64,000 nt of DNA from NCBI GenBank assembly GCA_017623595.1, contig JAGAOU010000037.1, forward strand, positions 23,171 to 87,170. The letters run 5' to 3'. The stretch comes from Clostridia bacterium (GTDB taxonomy: Bacteria > Bacillota > Clostridia > Oscillospirales > UBA644). Under the pieces are notes generated by a model. That model did no database searches and was not told the origin of the DNA. It worked only from the letters and a program-made list of their open reading frames with translations. Below, in pieces: positions 52,648 through 61,901 of this stretch (positions within the stretch are counted from its first letter, which is position 1; each line of letters begins with the position of its first letter). The position numbers and the translations under genes were made by a program.

Positions 52648-53468
52648 TTCGTGATATTACCCTGGGACAGTATTTCCCCGGAACCTCGCTGATTCATAAA
52701 ATGGATCCCCGCGCAAAGATCCTTTTGATGATCCTTTATGTGGTGGTTCTCTTTATGGCGGAGTCCGCCGTGGCTTACGGAGTTCTGCTGATTTCTACCG
52801 TGGCAGTCATTGTCCTTACCCGTATTTCTCTGAAGTTTTATCTGCGTGGGCTGAAGCCCCTTTTGTTCATTATGGTGTTCACCGGGCTTCTGAACATGTT
52901 TTACACCGATGCGGAGCCCTTTTGGCAGATCTGGATTTTCAAGTTCTCCTGGGAAGGCATTTTCAGCGCTCTGTTTATGATCCTTCGCATTGTGATGATG
53001 GTTCTGATCATGTCGGTTCTGACCTATACTACCTCGCCGCTTCTTCTGACGGGTGGTTTGGAGCGGTTGCTCTACCCCTTGACCTATATCAAGGTTCCCG
53101 TCCACGATTTTGCCATGATGATGACCATTGCCCTTCGGTTTATCCCCACCCTTTTGGAGGAAACCGAAAAGATCATGAACGCTCAGAAGGCGAGGGGTGC
53201 CGACTTTGAAAGCGGCAGTCTCGTGCGCCGAGCCAAGGCCATGATTCCTATTCTCATCCCCCTCTTTGTTTCCGCCTTCCGACGGGCGGAGGAACTGGCG
53301 GTGGCCATGGAATGTCGCTGCTATGAAGGGGATTCCAAGCATCGCACCCGTTTTGTGGAATACCGCTTTTCCTGGCGGGATTCTGTGGCGGCTCTTTTCT
53401 GTATTGCTCTTCTTGTGGGTGTGATTTTGCTCAACCGCATTTCTGTATGGAGCGTGGCCGGCATATGA
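52644..53468 (+). CDS. ecfT: Energy-coupling factor transporter transmembrane protein EcfT
   Basis: The 274-residue membrane scaffold that couples the ATPases to interchangeable S components. It starts with ITLGQYFPGTSLIHKMDPRAKI, the usual EcfT opening, has several membrane helices, and two ATPase-coupling motifs: the Ala-Arg-Gly of NAQKARGADFESG, and RRAEELAVAMECRCYEGD. The start overlaps ecfA2 and the stop overlaps truA, a gene order common in Firmicutes. Confidence 0.96.
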   Translation: MIRDITLGQYFPGTSLIHKMDPRAKILLMILYVVVLFMAESAVAYGVLLISTVAVIVLTRISLKFYLRGLKPLLFIMVFTGLLNMFYTDAEPFWQIWIFKFSWEGIFSALFMILRIVMMVLIMSVLTYTTSPLLLTGGLERLLYPLTYIKVPVHDFAMMMTIALRFIPTLLEETEKIMNAQKARGADFESGSLVRRAKAMIPILIPLFVSAFRRAEELAVAMECRCYEGDSKHRTRFVEYRFSWRDSVAALFCIALLVGVILLNRISVWSVAGI

Positions 53469-54193
53469 AATATCTGATTCGTTTGGCGTATAACGGCGCC
53501 GACTATTGCGGTTGGCAAATGCAGACCAACGGCCCCAGCGTGCAGAATGAGGTAATGACGGCTCTGCGGAAGATTTTTGGTTCCGTGACAGAGTTTTCCG
53601 GTTGCAGTCGTACCGATTCGGGGGTCCATGCCCTGGATTTCTGTGCATCCTTTGTGTCTCCCTTCGATTTGCCCTGTGATCGGTTGGTGACAGCCCTCAA
53701 CGCCAATCTGCCCCGGGATATTGTTGTGCAATCGGCGCAGCCTGCCGCAGTGGACTTTCACGCTCGCTACAATGTGAAGCGTAAGGAGTATCTTTATCGC
53801 ATCCGTACCACCCCTTTGCGGGATCCCTTTTCGGAAAATTTGGTTTGGCATCGCCCCGGAGAGTACGATCTTGCGGCCATGAATCTCGGCGCCTCCTTTC
53901 TTTGCGGCACCCATGATTTCCGTTCCTTTATGGCTGCGGGTAGCAAAATTGAGGACTGTACCCGCACGGTGTTTGATGCCCACTTCGAGCAGGGGGACGG
54001 AGAACTTCGCTTTTACGTTTCCGCCGACGGATTTCTCTACAATATGGTGCGCATTATGGTGGGCACGCTGACCGAGATTCCCCATCGCTATTCCCCCGAG
54101 GATATAAAGAACATTCTTGCCGCCTGCGATCGGTCCTGTGCGGGGGTTACCGCACCCGCCCGCGGGTTGTATCTCAATCGGGTGGAATACTGA
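53465..54193 (+). CDS. truA: tRNA pseudouridine(38-40) synthase
   Basis: Isomerises U38, U39 and U40 of tRNA anticodon arms to pseudouridine. The 242-residue protein has the catalytic Asp in CSRTDSGVHAL, the N-terminal YNGADYCGWQMQ, ARYNVKRKEYLYRI, and FLYNMVRIMVGTL. The ATG at 53465 overlaps the ecfT stop (ATGA); an in-frame GTG-type start at 53447 is unnecessary. Normal length and intact. Confidence 0.96.
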   Translation: MKYLIRLAYNGADYCGWQMQTNGPSVQNEVMTALRKIFGSVTEFSGCSRTDSGVHALDFCASFVSPFDLPCDRLVTALNANLPRDIVVQSAQPAAVDFHARYNVKRKEYLYRIRTTPLRDPFSENLVWHRPGEYDLAAMNLGASFLCGTHDFRSFMAAGSKIEDCTRTVFDAHFEQGDGELRFYVSADGFLYNMVRIMVGTLTEIPHRYSPEDIKNILAACDRSCAGVTAPARGLYLNRVEY

Positions 54194-54225
54194 TTTTTGA
54201 TTTTGAACGAAAGGAGCGACGGTAA

Positions 54226-55356
54226 ATGACCAACGAAAACAAAAAGACCTTGCGGCGCCTGGATTTGGTTCGCGGTACCTTGGTGCTGACGCTGATCCTT
54301 TATATTGTCGTCGCTCTGATTATGAATTCCTCGTATCTTACGTTGGACCGCCTCATGCGACTTCGCTCCGATGTGGTGGCTGCCTTGCGCAACGAGGGCG
54401 ATTCACTGTTGCCCCTGGAGGCTGACGATACGGTGGATGTGGTTCTTTTTCAGGACGGATATGCAGTCCTGACCCGCAACGGACTTTCGGTGCGCAGTGC
54501 CGATGGAGTGGAATATTCCTCTCACGTATTGCGGTACAAAAATCCTTGTATCCGTGCCAGCGGGAAATATCTTCTCTGCTTTGACCGCGGCAGTGAACAA
54601 TGGAGTCTGTTCAACAGCTTTCGTCTGCTTTGCGAGGGCACCGAGGCGGGGGATATTATCAACGCCTCCGTCACCGACGACGGGTATGTGTCCGTCGCTT
54701 CCGAGCGGGACGAGGCGAAGGGCAGCGTGACGGTATACAACATCGACGGCCTGGATCTGATCCGCTGGAATTCGGAGCATTATCTTCTCGATAGCTTTTT
54801 TATCGGAAAAAACCGCCTGGCTGTCATTTCCGTTGCCTCCGACAAGGAAAAGACCAATACTGTTTATACGGTGTTTAACTACAAAAACGGGGAGATTCTG
54901 ACCTCCATCGCATCTCCCGATACCTTCCCCTTGGCTATGCAGGGGAAACAGGATGGCACGGTAGAGCTTCTGACCGCCACAGGCGCCATCTCCTTCAACG
55001 GAGAAACGGCCGCTTTGGTGTATCCCTATCCCGAGCCCTCTCCCGGGATCTTTCGCCAAGGGAATGATGCCACGATGATCTCCTATCAGACCATTTCGGG
55101 TTCTGTTTTGGTGCAGGCCTTTGCCACCTCGGGACAGGTTCTTTTTTCCGCAGAATATCCCGCGGTGCTTTCTCTTGCCTGCGCCAACGATCGTTATTTT
55201 GTCCTGACCCCGTCGGCTTTGTATGTATTGGATTCCGCCGGCAACCTTCTTCTGAAGAAGGAAACCTCAGCCTCTGAAATCCTGACCTCTGCCGAAATTT
55301 CGCTTCTTGTGGGCCCGTCCTTCGCGGAAACGCTGGATCTTTCTTCCTTGCCTTAA
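54226..55356 (+). CDS. DUF5711-like membrane-anchored beta-propeller protein
   Basis: A 376-residue protein with a short cytosolic N-terminus, one membrane helix (about residues 17-37: LVLTLILYIVVALIM) and a large outside domain made of repeated beta blocks (VDVVLFQDGYAVLTRNGLSVRSADG, YLLCFDRGSEQWSLF, INASVTDDGYVSVAS). This is consistent with a propeller. From memory it matches the DUF5711 family of Clostridia, whose function is unknown. Followed by a CvpA-family gene. A CvpA/DUF5711 pairing suggests an envelope role (inference). Confidence 0.78.
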   Translation: MTNENKKTLRRLDLVRGTLVLTLILYIVVALIMNSSYLTLDRLMRLRSDVVAALRNEGDSLLPLEADDTVDVVLFQDGYAVLTRNGLSVRSADGVEYSSHVLRYKNPCIRASGKYLLCFDRGSEQWSLFNSFRLLCEGTEAGDIINASVTDDGYVSVASERDEAKGSVTVYNIDGLDLIRWNSEHYLLDSFFIGKNRLAVISVASDKEKTNTVYTVFNYKNGEILTSIASPDTFPLAMQGKQDGTVELLTATGAISFNGETAALVYPYPEPSPGIFRQGNDATMISYQTISGSVLVQAFATSGQVLFSAEYPAVLSLACANDRYFVLTPSALYVLDSAGNLLLKKETSASEILTSAEISLLVGPSFAETLDLSSLP

Positions 55357-55406
55357 ATTTTTGTCACCGATATTACATATCATATATATCACAGGAGGGT
55401 ACTCTT

Positions 55407-56150
55407 ATGACTATTGCATTAAGCGCTTTGCTGGATCTGGGAATGGTTGCCATTTTGGGTTTCAGTATCTTTTTCGGGATTCGCCGCGGACTGATCCGTT
55501 CGGTGATCCGTCTTGTGGGCAGCATTGTTGCCCTGGTTGTTGCGTTGTCCTTCTCTGCGCCCTTGGGAAGCTACATTGACGAAAACTATGTCAATGCTCC
55601 CATGCGGGAATGGGCCATAGATCAATTGTCCTCTTCCGTGGAGTCGGTTTCTGCCACGGATGTGAATTTTGACGATCTGTTTGCCGACCGTCCTTCCTTC
55701 TTCGTGGAGACCTGCGAGTTCCTCGGGGTTAATGTGGATGAAATGCAGGCTTCTTATGAATCCCTGAAGACCGATGGTGTGGAGCAGGCTAAGAGCGCCA
55801 TTATCACGCAGATGGTGGATCCGCTCAGCGCCATTGTCAGTCGAGGTATCGCTTTTGCGGTGTTGTTTATTGCCGCTATGATTGCCATTCTTGTCATCTC
55901 TCTGTTCTCCCGATTCCTGAACAACCTTCCCATTATCAAGAATGTGGATAAGCTGGGCGGAGGTATTCTGGGAGCAGTCACCGGTATTCTGATGTGCTTT
56001 ATCGTGGTCGCCATCATTTCCACCGCTTCTCAGTACGTTCTGAAGGATCAGACCCCCGAGGACCGTACCGCCATTCGGGAGAACACCATTGTATACAAAC
56101 TGTTTTATAACCTTGATCCCCTGACCGGTCTGTTCGAGACCACCGATTGA
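55407..56150 (+). CDS. CvpA family membrane protein
   Basis: A 247-residue protein with CvpA-like helices: an N-terminal pair (LLDLGMVAILGFSIFFGIRRGLIRSVIRLVGSIVA, written here in overlapping form as LGFSIFFGIRRGLIRSV) and a C-terminal pair around FAVLFIAAMIAILVISLF and LGGGILGAVTGILMCFIV. An outside loop of about 90 residues lies between. CvpA proteins are linked to colicin V production in E. coli and to envelope homeostasis more widely; the molecular role is unclear. AGGAGGG precedes the ATG. Confidence 0.85.
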   Translation: MTIALSALLDLGMVAILGFSIFFGIRRGLIRSVIRLVGSIVALVVALSFSAPLGSYIDENYVNAPMREWAIDQLSSSVESVSATDVNFDDLFADRPSFFVETCEFLGVNVDEMQASYESLKTDGVEQAKSAIITQMVDPLSAIVSRGIAFAVLFIAAMIAILVISLFSRFLNNLPIIKNVDKLGGGILGAVTGILMCFIVVAIISTASQYVLKDQTPEDRTAIRENTIVYKLFYNLDPLTGLFETTD

Positions 56151-56189
56151 CCCGTGTCACTGTTTTTTTGATTCCGGAAAGGATAAATT

Positions 56190-58541
56190 ATGCTCTGCAG
56201 CAGATGTAAAAAGCGGCCTGCCGTTGTTTTTGTCACCAAACTTGAAAACAACGAGACCGTGAACGAAGGCCTTTGCATCAAGTGTGCCAAGGAACTGAAT
56301 ATCAAGCCCATTTCCCAAATGATCGAGCAAATGGGCATCTCCGAGGAAGAACTGGACGATATGTGCGACCAGATGTCTGCCATGATGGGGGGCGAGGGAG
56401 GCGATGAGTTTGCCTCTCCCTCTGTGGACGGTTTTGAAGAAGGCGGCGCACAGTCTATGAATCTCTTTCAGAAATTGATGAGCAACCTGACGGGCGGCAT
56501 GCAGGCTCCCAACGGAGTTGCTGCATCGGAAAAAGCGGACAATTCCGCAAAGAAGGAAGAGGAGAAGGATTCCAAAAAGGAGAAAAAGGAAAAAGACAAA
56601 AAGTCCAAGGAAGGTCCCAAGCACAAATATCTTGATGCTTTTTGTCAGAATCTTACCGAAAAAGCGAAGAATGGGAAGACCGATCCTGTCATCGGTCGTG
56701 AAAACGAAATTCTTCGTGTTTTACAGATTCTCAATCGTCGCACCAAGAACAACCCCTGTTTGATCGGGGAGCCGGGTGTGGGAAAGACCGCCATTGCCGA
56801 GGGAATCGCTCAGAAGATCGTTTCGGGGGATGCTCCCGCCAAGATTGCTCGCAAGGAGGTCTGGCTGCTGGATCTGACCGCATTGATCGCAGGAACCCAG
56901 TTCCGCGGACAGTTTGAAAGCCGTATTAAGGGGTTGATCGAAGAGGTCCGTAATCTGGGGAACATTATTTTGGTTATCGACGAGGTTCATAATCTGGTGG
57001 GCGCAGGGGACTCGGAAGGGTCCATGAATGCGGCCAATATGCTCAAGCCCGCCCTTTCCCGCGGGGAGATTCAGGTGATCGGTGCAACTACCTTGACCGA
57101 GTATCGCAAGCATATTGAAAAGGATGCGGCTTTGGAACGCCGTTTCCAGCCTGTAATCGTCAACGAGCCCTCCATTGAGGATTCGGTGAAGATGCTTCAG
57201 GGAATCAAGACCCGTTACGAATCCTTCCACAACATTCAAGTACCCCAATATTTATTGGTTAAGGCGGTGGAGTTGTCCGAACGGTATGTGACCGACCGCT
57301 ATCTGCCCGACAAGGCCATTGACCTTTTGGATGAGGCCTGTTCCAATGCTACTCTGCGCAATCCTGTGTATGAAAAAGCTTTTCTCGCTGAAGGAAAATT
57401 GGCAGAGCTGAAGGAAAAACTTTCCGCTTTGGAGAGCAAGGAAGAGCCCACCCAAGAGGATTATGCTGCCATCGCTGCCGCAAAATCCGAGGTGATCCGT
57501 GCTCAGTCCGAATACGATGCTCTCATCGCCGAGCGCAATGAAGTTTGTGTGACCCTGGAGGATCTTGCTCTGATTATCGAGCTTTGGACGGGCATTCCCT
57601 CCTCCAAGATCCGTGAACGGGAGCAGAATCAGCTGGCACGGTTTGAGGATGTTCTCCGTGCTCGTATTAAGGGGCAGGACACTGCGGTGGAAAAGGTTTC
57701 CGATGCGGTGCGCCGTTCCCGTGTGGCTCTGGTGCCTCGCAAGCGTCCCGTTTCCTTTATCTTCACCGGTCCCACAGGAGTGGGAAAGACTGAGCTGGTC
57801 AAGGTCCTCGCCAAGGAACTGTTCCATTCGCCCGAAACTCTGATCCGCTTGGATATGTCTGAATTTATGGAGAAACATTCCGTTTCCCGTATTATCGGAG
57901 CGCCTCCCGGATATGTGGGGTATGACGATGCGGGTCAGTTGACCGAAAAGGTTCGCCGTAAGCCCTATTCCGTCATTCTGTTTGATGAAATCGAGAAAGC
58001 CCATCCCGATGTTCTGAATGTTCTTCTTCAGATTCTCGACGACGGTCGCATCACCGATGCCCACGGCAAGACTGTTTCCTTCGAGCATTGCATTATCGTT
58101 ATGACCTCCAATGCAGGTTCTCATTCCAAGGCAACCTCTGCCGGGTTCAACCGCTCCTTCGACGAATTGGCTGAGGAACGCACCAAAAAGGCACTGTCCG
58201 AATTCCTCCGTCCCGAATTCCTGAACCGTGTGGATGAAATTATTACTTTTCGTCCTCTTCCCCCCTCGGTGTTCCCCGATATTGTCCGTCTTGCGTTGGA
58301 TGAGTTGGCAGATGGGCTGAAGGAACGGGAGATTGCATTCTCCTGCTCCGAGGATGCCGTTGCATTGCTGGCGGAAAAGGCGTATAGTGCGGAATACGGC
58401 GCCCGCAATGTTCGCCGCGTGGTGCAGACCGAGATTGAGGATCGTGCCGTAAAGGTGCTTTGTGAAACCTTTGACATCCCCCGTGCATTGGAAGTTTCTC
58501 TCCGAGACGGGGAGATCCACGTCCATGTGGTTCTTCGTTGA
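56190..58541 (+). CDS. clpE: ClpE-like AAA+ protein unfoldase with N-terminal zinc finger
   Basis: A 783-residue Hsp100 unfoldase that would feed proteins to ClpP or disaggregate them. The N-terminus is a four-Cys zinc finger (C3, C6, C29, C32) as in ClpE, not the double Clp-N repeat of ClpC. A lysine/glutamate-rich linker (about 118-148) follows. AAA domain 1 has Walker A GEPGVGKT and Walker [10 protein letters not shown]; a coiled middle domain includes [17 protein letters not shown] domain 2 has GPTGVGKTE and [15 protein letters not shown] ClpP-docking loop may be the AGF of TSAGFNRSF, where VGF or LGF is more usual. No ctsR or mcsAB genes are adjacent. Confidence 0.9.
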   Translation: MLCSRCKKRPAVVFVTKLENNETVNEGLCIKCAKELNIKPISQMIEQMGISEEELDDMCDQMSAMMGGEGGDEFASPSVDGFEEGGAQSMNLFQKLMSNLTGGMQAPNGVAASEKADNSAKKEEEKDSKKEKKEKDKKSKEGPKHKYLDAFCQNLTEKAKNGKTDPVIGRENEILRVLQILNRRTKNNPCLIGEPGVGKTAIAEGIAQKIVSGDAPAKIARKEVWLLDLTALIAGTQFRGQFESRIKGLIEEVRNLGNIILVIDEVHNLVGAGDSEGSMNAANMLKPALSRGEIQVIGATTLTEYRKHIEKDAALERRFQPVIVNEPSIEDSVKMLQGIKTRYESFHNIQVPQYLLVKAVELSERYVTDRYLPDKAIDLLDEACSNATLRNPVYEKAFLAEGKLAELKEKLSALESKEEPTQEDYAAIAAAKSEVIRAQSEYDALIAERNEVCVTLEDLALIIELWTGIPSSKIREREQNQLARFEDVLRARIKGQDTAVEKVSDAVRRSRVALVPRKRPVSFIFTGPTGVGKTELVKVLAKELFHSPETLIRLDMSEFMEKHSVSRIIGAPPGYVGYDDAGQLTEKVRRKPYSVILFDEIEKAHPDVLNVLLQILDDGRITDAHGKTVSFEHCIIVMTSNAGSHSKATSAGFNRSFDELAEERTKKALSEFLRPEFLNRVDEIITFRPLPPSVFPDIVRLALDELADGLKEREIAFSCSEDAVALLAEKAYSAEYGARNVRRVVQTEIEDRAVKVLCETFDIPRALEVSLRDGEIHVHVVLR

Positions 58542-58561
58542 GCAACATTGAATCGATTTTG

Positions 58562-58594
58562 AAAAGAGTCTTGCCCTTGGGCAAGGCTCTTTTT
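58562..58594 (+). terminator. Rho-independent terminator after clpE
   Basis: Stem AAGAGTCTTGCCC/GGGCAAGGCTCTT (one wobble) with a 3-base loop, followed by TTT. Confidence 0.87.
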
Positions 58595-58696
58595 GGCCGA
58601 ATGCGAAAAAAATAGGGGAATCAAGACTTTTTGTTGACAGAAAAAGCAAATTTTTTTGCTAATTGTTACATAAATGATAAAAAGTGAAAAATTCTC

Positions 58697-58725
58697 TTGA
58701 CATTTTCACGAAAATCCTCTATAAT
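58697..58725 (+). promoter_or_regulatory. Consensus promoter of the first surface-protein gene
   Basis: TTGACA (58697-58702), 17 bases, TATAAT (58720-58725): exact consensus, 38 bases before the start codon. A second TTGACA at about 58634 has no good -10. Confidence 0.92.
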
Positions 58726-58763
58726 GATTATAACAAAAATTCCCTAAAGGAGAGCGTATTGTT

Positions 58764-59669
58764 ATGAAAAAAATTTTGACGATCCTTCTTTCCGTTTGCT
58801 TGTTGGCATCTGTGGCTACTGCGTTTGCTGTCGGTGCTTCCGCTGCGGAAGACATTGATGTGACTGTCGGTCAGAAGTTTGAGTGGAACGACCAGTCCGG
58901 AGATCAGGATGCCATGAGAGCCTGGTTGAAGGGTAAGGGTGTTTCTCCCGATGGTCTCTGGAAGTATCAGGTTTATGTTTTGGCTAAGGATATGTATCTC
59001 GATACAGTCCTTGCCGGCAGCAACTATTATGCATGGAATGCAAATCCCGGCGATAAAGGTCTTGGATATGCTCGTGCTCGTAATGGCGGTAAGAACTTTC
59101 ATCCCGGGGAAGCCGGCGATATCGTAAAGGTTTTCACCTTCCCCTCCGGTGGTACTGTTACCGTGGATTCCACTGTTGCCCGTCAGAACGAATGGGTTAC
59201 CGGGACTGCAACTCCTTCTTCTTTTGCCGTGTACCTGGAGGATAAACTTGTTTATCCTACCAGCGGTGAATACGAATCCCTGACTTCGACCACCCCTCGT
59301 GATATCTCCTTTGATCTGGAGGTTGCAAAGAATCAGCGTCTCTACATCCATATCGGTTGTGTTGACGGCGATCAGTCCGGTGACGGTGTGGATATGTCCA
59401 ACACCATTACTTACAAGGCTGTCAATGACAGTGTGGCTGAAATTGTAGAGGTTACCAGCACCTCTACCAGAGAGGTTCCCACCGCTTCTTCCATTGGTTG
59501 GGGTACCGGTGAAACAACCACCGATAATTCCGGCACCTCTTCTTCGAAGCTTCCCATCGCCAAACCCGATGATTCCTCCAGCACAGGTTTGATTATCGGC
59601 ATTGTTGCTGCGGTTGTTGTGGTTGCAGCTGTTGCTGTTGTGATCGTTATTAAGAAAAAGAAGCAGTAA
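58764..59669 (+). CDS. Secreted protein with C-terminal membrane anchor, copy 1
   Basis: A 301-residue protein of unknown function. It has a signal peptide (MKKILTILLSVCLLASVATA..., cleavage likely after GASA, about residue 28). A domain of about 190 residues contains FEWNDQSGD, GLWKYQVYVLAKD, NPGDKGLGYARARNGGKNFHP, VFTFPSGGTVTVDSTVARQ, and DISFDLEVAKNQRLYIHIG. A Thr/Ser-rich stalk (about 225-270) follows, then one membrane helix (LIIGIVAAVVVVAAVAVVIV) and a KKKKQ tail. No LPxTG motif, so it is held by the helix. The beta-rich core with a fixed pattern of turns resembles a jelly-roll carbohydrate-binding fold (inference). Own consensus promoter and GGAGAG site, so expression is probably high. 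Confidence 0.8.
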   Translation: MKKILTILLSVCLLASVATAFAVGASAAEDIDVTVGQKFEWNDQSGDQDAMRAWLKGKGVSPDGLWKYQVYVLAKDMYLDTVLAGSNYYAWNANPGDKGLGYARARNGGKNFHPGEAGDIVKVFTFPSGGTVTVDSTVARQNEWVTGTATPSSFAVYLEDKLVYPTSGEYESLTSTTPRDISFDLEVAKNQRLYIHIGCVDGDQSGDGVDMSNTITYKAVNDSVAEIVEVTSTSTREVPTASSIGWGTGETTTDNSGTSSSKLPIAKPDDSSSTGLIIGIVAAVVVVAAVAVVIVIKKKKQ

Positions 59670-59686
59670 TTTGGCTTATAAAAATG

Positions 59687-59716
59687 AGGTGTCTTTTAAT
59701 AAGACACCTAATTTTT
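59687..59716 (+). terminator. Rho-independent terminator between the two surface-protein genes
   Basis: Stem AGGTGTCTT/AAGACACCT with a 5-base loop, followed by AATTTTTA. Confidence 0.82.
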
Positions 59717-59757
59717 ATATTTTTAGTGGCAAAATAGAAAAAAGTTTAAATTAGGCC

Positions 59758-59786
59758 TTGACAATTGAAAAAAAATCCGTTATAAT
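59758..59786 (+). promoter_or_regulatory. Consensus promoter of the second surface-protein gene
   Basis: TTGACA (59758-59763), 17 bases, TATAAT (59781-59786): exact consensus, 38 bases before the start codon, the same distance as for copy 1. Confidence 0.92.
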
Positions 59787-59824
59787 AGATGTACAAAATA
59801 TTTCCCAAAAGGAGACAAATCGCT

Positions 59825-60733
59825 ATGAAAAAAGTTTTAACGATTCTTCTTTCCGTCTGCTTGTTGGCATCTATGGTTGCTACCTTTGCCGTCGGTGCCT
59901 CTGCCGCGGAAGATATCGAAGTAACTGTAGGTCAGAAGTTTGAGTGGAATGACCAGTCCGGAGACGATGATTCCATGAAGGCTTGGTTGAGAAGTAAGGC
60001 TACTTCTCCCGATGGCCTGTGGAAGTATCAGGTTTATGTTCTGGCCAAAGACATTTATCTCAATACTGTTATTTCCAGTAACTTTTTTGCTTGGAATGCA
60101 ACACCCGGTGATAAGGGTCTCGGCTATGCCCGTGCCCGTAGTTATGGTAAGAACTTCCATCCCGGTGAAGCTGCCGATATTGTAAAGGTTTTCACCTTCC
60201 CCTCCGGCGGTACTGTTACCGTTGATTCCACCGTTGCCCGTCAGAACGAATGGGTTACCGGAACCGGTACCCCCTCTTCCTTCGCTGTGTATTTGGATGA
60301 TAAGTTGGTTTATCCCACCAGCGGTGAATATGAAACCTTGACGTCCACTACTCCCCGCGACATTTCCTTTGATGTTGATGTCGCCAAGAATCAGCGTCTC
60401 TACATCCACATCGGTTGTGTAGACGGTGATCAAGGTAGTGATGCTGTCGATATGTCCAATACTATTACCTATAAGGCTGTTAATGATACTTCCGTTGAGT
60501 TAGGTTCCGACGCAACCTTCACTTTGACCGGTATTACAAACACTGTCGTCGTTACCCTGAATCCCGAAGATGTTCCCACGGATGACAATTCTTCTCGTAC
60601 CAGTGGAAAACTTCCCATCGGCGGAAATGATGATTCCTCCAGCACCGGCCTGATCATCGGTGTCGTGGCTGCTGTTGTCGTTGTGGCTGCGGTTGCGGTT
60701 GTTATCGTAGTGAAGAAAAAGAAGCAGGACTGA
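59825..60733 (+). CDS. Secreted protein with C-terminal membrane anchor, copy 2
   Basis: A 302-residue close paralog of the preceding gene, with the same signal peptide style, core blocks (FEWNDQSGDDDSMKAWL, GLWKYQVYVLAKDIYL, DKGLGYARARSYGKNFHP, DISFDVDVAKNQRLYIHIG), Ser/Thr-rich stalk, membrane helix and KKKKQD tail. The stalk (about 230-275) is the least conserved part, as expected for a spacer. The ATG at 59825 follows AAAAGGAGACAAA; an ATG-like start further up (59789) lies 3 bases after the -10 box and is rejected. It has its own promoter and terminator, so the two copies are separate transcription units. Confidence 0.8.
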   Translation: MKKVLTILLSVCLLASMVATFAVGASAAEDIEVTVGQKFEWNDQSGDDDSMKAWLRSKATSPDGLWKYQVYVLAKDIYLNTVISSNFFAWNATPGDKGLGYARARSYGKNFHPGEAADIVKVFTFPSGGTVTVDSTVARQNEWVTGTGTPSSFAVYLDDKLVYPTSGEYETLTSTTPRDISFDVDVAKNQRLYIHIGCVDGDQGSDAVDMSNTITYKAVNDTSVELGSDATFTLTGITNTVVVTLNPEDVPTDDNSSRTSGKLPIGGNDDSSSTGLIIGVVAAVVVVAAVAVVIVVKKKKQD

Positions 60734-60751
60734 TTGTCTTGTAATATTTTG

Positions 60752-60782
60752 AGAGGCACTTCAAGTGAAGTGCCTCTTTTTT
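60752..60782. terminator. Bidirectional terminator
   Basis: AGAGGCACTTCA and its complement form a 12-bp stem followed by TTTTTT. It ends the second surface-protein gene and, from the other side, the minus-strand peptidase operon. Confidence 0.88.
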
Positions 60783-61881
60783 ATATCTGTTTGTGAATGA
60801 AATCCAGAGCGATGGACAGTCCTGTTGCCAAAGAGCTTGTTTCCACCCATTCTTTACGGGTGTGCGCCCCTTCCATGGTGACGAGTCCAAAGCATAGGGC
60901 GGGAATCCCCAAAGAAAAAGGAATGTTGCAATCGGTAGAGGCGGAGTTTTGTTGCGGGGTATTTCCCGTACCCTTCCGTACAGATGCTTCTCCGTCCCGA
61001 ATCAGTTTTTCCTGCAGGGCGGGATTTTTGCATTTCCCCATTCCCGGGCGGAAGCCCACGGATTCCACCGTCAATCCCTTGTATTTTGCAAAGATTTCCT
61101 CCATTTGTTCTTTCATGATGTCCAGGCATGTTCCGTCATCGGAGCGGTATTCATAGAGTATTTCCGCCTTCTGTGCGATGGTGTTGACTGAGGTTCCTCC
61201 CGAAATGGTCCCCACATTAAAGGTTGTTTTTGTGTCGGGTGCTTGGGGAATGGGCTGAGCATAGAGCTCTCCGATCAGTTTCGCCATCAGGGCAATGGCG
61301 CTTTCCTTTCCAAAATCCCCATACGAATGCCCCCCTTCGGTTTCGATACAGACTCGGTATCGGGCGGAGCCCACCGCCTTCACAAAGAGTTGCTTGCGAT
61401 CCAGATCGAAGGATATCCAGGCCTTGATCCTGTCTCCGTATGTTTCTGCGATTTTGCGGCTTCCCCTCAGGTTTCCAAGACCTTCCTCCCCTGCGTTTGC
61501 AACGAAGAGGATTCCTTCATGGGGAACGATTCCCTCTTTTTTCAGCAGCTTTGCCGCCAACATCAGGATGGCAAGATTTGCCGTGTCATCCCCCACTCCG
61601 GGACAATAAATCTTCCCATTTTCTTCCTTTATCGGTAGGGGAGAGGTGTCGGGAAAAACCGTGTCGGTGTGAGCCATAAAAACGGTGATGGGATTGGTTT
61701 CGGTTACATTCCATGGGGCTATGGCATTGTTTGCACCGTCGCAAAAGGCGTCAAATCCTGCCCGACGGAAATATTCCACACAGAATCGGGCCCGTTCCTC
61801 CTCATGGAGGGAGGGCGCGGGAATGCGGCAGAGCTCCATCAGCAGCTCCTTCAATTCCTTTGCATAGACTTCCGTTTTCAT
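60781..61881 (-). CDS. M20-family metallopeptidase
   Basis: A 366-residue zinc-dependent exopeptidase or deacylase. Metal-ligand and catalytic blocks are visible: FMAHTDTVFPD (His, Asp), YCPGVGDDTANLAILM (Asp), FVANAGEEGLGNLRG (Glu-Glu), and a late His in LVTMEGAHTRKEWV. The dimerisation domain region carries VGTISGGTSVNTIAQKAEI. It is most like the PepT/tripeptidase-type branch. The start at 61881 leaves a 20-base gap to the upstream gene; a longer in-frame version would run into that gene. Last gene of a four-gene minus-strand operon. Confidence 0.9.
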   Translation of the reverse strand: MKTEVYAKELKELLMELCRIPAPSLHEEERARFCVEYFRRAGFDAFCDGANNAIAPWNVTETNPITVFMAHTDTVFPDTSPLPIKEENGKIYCPGVGDDTANLAILMLAAKLLKKEGIVPHEGILFVANAGEEGLGNLRGSRKIAETYGDRIKAWISFDLDRKQLFVKAVGSARYRVCIETEGGHSYGDFGKESAIALMAKLIGELYAQPIPQAPDTKTTFNVGTISGGTSVNTIAQKAEILYEYRSDDGTCLDIMKEQMEEIFAKYKGLTVESVGFRPGMGKCKNPALQEKLIRDGEASVRKGTGNTPQQNSASTDCNIPFSLGIPALCFGLVTMEGAHTRKEWVETSSLATGLSIALDFIHKQI

Positions 61882-61901
61882 AAGCTTTTTCGTGTCCTTT
61901 C

